Source: Clostridiales bacterium (lineage in GTDB: Bacteria; Bacillota; Clostridia; Oscillospirales; Acutalibacteraceae). Taken from it: a DNA stretch of 12,525 bases. Position numbers and translations under genes: made by a program. Under the pieces are notes generated by a model, which was given only the letters and a program-made list of their open reading frames with translations, was not told where the DNA came from and searched no databases. Below are positions 11,408 to 12,525 of the stretch, piece after piece. The stretch lies in the NCBI GenBank assembly GCA_012511005.1, contig JAAZGX010000132.1:1-12525 (forward strand), given 5' to 3'. The number at the start of each line of letters is the position of its first letter. The stretch's first letter is position 1.

Positions 11408-12525
11408 ATGAATATGATAAATCTTACCATAAACGGAATAAAACTAACGGCAAATACGGGCGAAACAATTCTTGATGTCGCCAATAAAAATGGCATACAT
11501 ATTCCTAATCTTTGCTTTGATAAAAGCATGGAAAGCTACGGTGGGTGCGGTGTATGTCTTGTCGAAGCAGAAGGTAACCCAAAACTGCTTCGCGCGTGTG
11601 CCACAAGGGTTTCCGATGGAATGGTAGTAAATGTAAATACCAAGCGCGCTGACAAGTGCAGAAAAATTGCTTTTGAGCTGCTTATGAGTGACCATGAGGG
11701 CGACTGTATTGCGCCGTGCGTTCTTAATTGCCCTGCGGGTACTGACTGTCAAGGGTATTTAAAAATGGCGGCAGAGGGTGACTATAAAAACTCTGTCAGA
11801 ATTATTAAAGAGACAAATCCTTTACCCGCTTCAATAGGCAGGGTATGTCCGCATCCATGTGAAACAGCTTGCAGAAGGCAGCTTGTTGAGGAGCCTATAT
11901 CAATAGCATATATAAAAAGTTTTGCGGCAGATAAGCTTCATGAGAAAGGTGAAACTTATCTTCCTATTAAGGAAAAATCAACGAGAAAAACAGTTGCGGT
12001 TATAGGCGGCGGACCCGGTGGGCTTACAGCGGCATATTTCCTCTCTCTTAAAGGTCATACAGTAACTGTTTTTGACAGTATGCCTGAAATGGGCGGAATG
12101 CTTCGCTACGGTATACCGGAGTACAGACTTCCGAGTAAGGTTCTTGATACGGAAATAGCAGAAATAGCGTCTCTCGGCGTTATTATGAAGAACAATGTTA
12201 GAATAGGAAAAGATGTTTCCTTAAAAAACATACGCGAGGATTACGATGCCGTTGTAATAGCTATTGGCGCGTGGTCAAGCGGTAAGCTCTCTTTAGAGGG
12301 AGAGCATTTGCAAAATGTTTATGGCGGTATAGACTTTTTGCGTGATGTTTCGCTTTCAAAAGCGCCGTATATCGGTGAAAAGACTGCTATTGTAGGCGGC
12401 GGAAACACAGCTATGGACGCTTGCCGTACTGCTATTAGGCTTGGCGCAAAAGAGGTATCGGTAATTTATCGCCGCACACTTTCTGAAATGCCGGCGGAGG
12501 ATATTGAAATAGAGGAAGCAGGGGA
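11408..12525 (+). CDS. [2Fe-2S] ferredoxin / GltD-like FAD- and NADPH-binding oxidoreductase subunit (3' end outside window)
   Basis: The frame is open for 372 codons to the window edge. Residues 1-80 are a NuoG-type [2Fe-2S] domain with ligands C36, C47, C50 and C64. Next is a Cys-rich [4Fe-4S] region (HEGDCIAPCVLNCPAGTDC, about 96-114, and GRVCPHPCETACRR, about 145-157) like the N-terminus of glutamate synthase small subunit GltD. VAVIGGGPGGLTAAYFLSLKG (about 197-216) binds FAD, followed by MGGMLRYGIPEYRLP. IVGGGNTAMDACRTAIRLGA with VIYRR (about 328-356) is the second nucleotide site; the Arg pair is typical of NADP(H) preference in the GltD/NfnB family. GAGGT at 11396-11400 lies seven bases before ATG 11408; ATG 11414 is an alternative. 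Genes with this layout include the Stn-type transhydrogenase subunit and GltD-like partners of hydrogenase and formate dehydrogenase. The missing C-terminus would decide. Confidence 0.9.
   Translation, partial: MNMINLTINGIKLTANTGETILDVANKNGIHIPNLCFDKSMESYGGCGVCLVEAEGNPKLLRACATRVSDGMVVNVNTKRADKCRKIAFELLMSDHEGDCIAPCVLNCPAGTDCQGYLKMAAEGDYKNSVRIIKETNPLPASIGRVCPHPCETACRRQLVEEPISIAYIKSFAADKLHEKGETYLPIKEKSTRKTVAVIGGGPGGLTAAYFLSLKGHTVTVFDSMPEMGGMLRYGIPEYRLPSKVLDTEIAEIASLGVIMKNNVRIGKDVSLKNIREDYDAVVIAIGAWSSGKLSLEGEHLQNVYGGIDFLRDVSLSKAPYIGEKTAIVGGGNTAMDACRTAIRLGAKEVSVIYRRTLSEMPAEDIEIEEAG

Noticed and set aside
11444..11752. 102-codon minus-strand open frame in the GltD-like gene
   Set aside because: The + strand encodes a clear [2Fe-2S] ferredoxin domain with all ligands here, so the antisense frame is a by-product.

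Overview
The window looks like chromosomal core sequence from an anaerobic Clostridia bacterium, probably an Oscillospirales/Ruminococcaceae-type gut organism. The base composition is AT-leaning and ribosome binding sites are strong GGAGG types, with GTG and TTG starts among the ATGs. IspH is fused to S1 domains, an arrangement typical of Clostridia. HI0933/BaiN-type flavoprotein and cmk sit just upstream, and NuoE/NuoF-type ferredoxin-linked redox enzymes follow. No mobile element, CRISPR array, tRNA or rRNA was seen.

Layout. (1) 1-1257: the 3' end of a class A penicillin-binding protein gene, then ruvX/yqgF, on the + strand. (2) 1259-1282: a perfect hairpin between convergent genes, probably the ackA terminator. 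(3) 1298-2494, minus strand: acetate kinase, with a very good extended -10 promoter at 2564-2591. It is divergent from tmcAL, whose product acetylates elongator tRNA-Met using acetate directly. (4) 2626-8854: a tightly packed + strand run of tmcAL, a BaiN/HI0933-type flavoprotein, cmk, an ispH-rpsA fusion, and a small zinc-ribbon membrane protein. (5) 8855-9168: an AT-rich gap of about 310 bases with spaced TTGTG repeats, a candidate promoter and one doubtful 54-codon ORF. (6) 9169 to the window end: a NuoE-like subunit, a NuoF-like subunit with extra ferredoxin domains, and the start of a [2Fe-2S]/GltD-like NADPH-type flavoprotein.

How the genes fit together. The first part is ordinary housekeeping: cell wall synthesis, nucleic acid processing, acetate metabolism, tRNA modification, CDP/dCDP supply, isoprenoid precursors and translation. 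The last three genes look like one redox complex joining an NAD(H) site, a ferredoxin-type relay and an NADP(H)-type site. This resembles the Stn family of electron-bifurcating transhydrogenases, or the diaphorase part of a hydrogenase or formate dehydrogenase. The window ends too early to decide.

The most unusual sequence-level signals are a 14-bp perfect inverted repeat plus a nested 6-bp stem inside the zinc-ribbon gene (8235-8290), an in-frame Shine-Dalgarno and ATG exactly at the IspH/S1 junction (6565-6586), and regularly spaced TTGTG repeats ahead of the redox operon (8890-8938).
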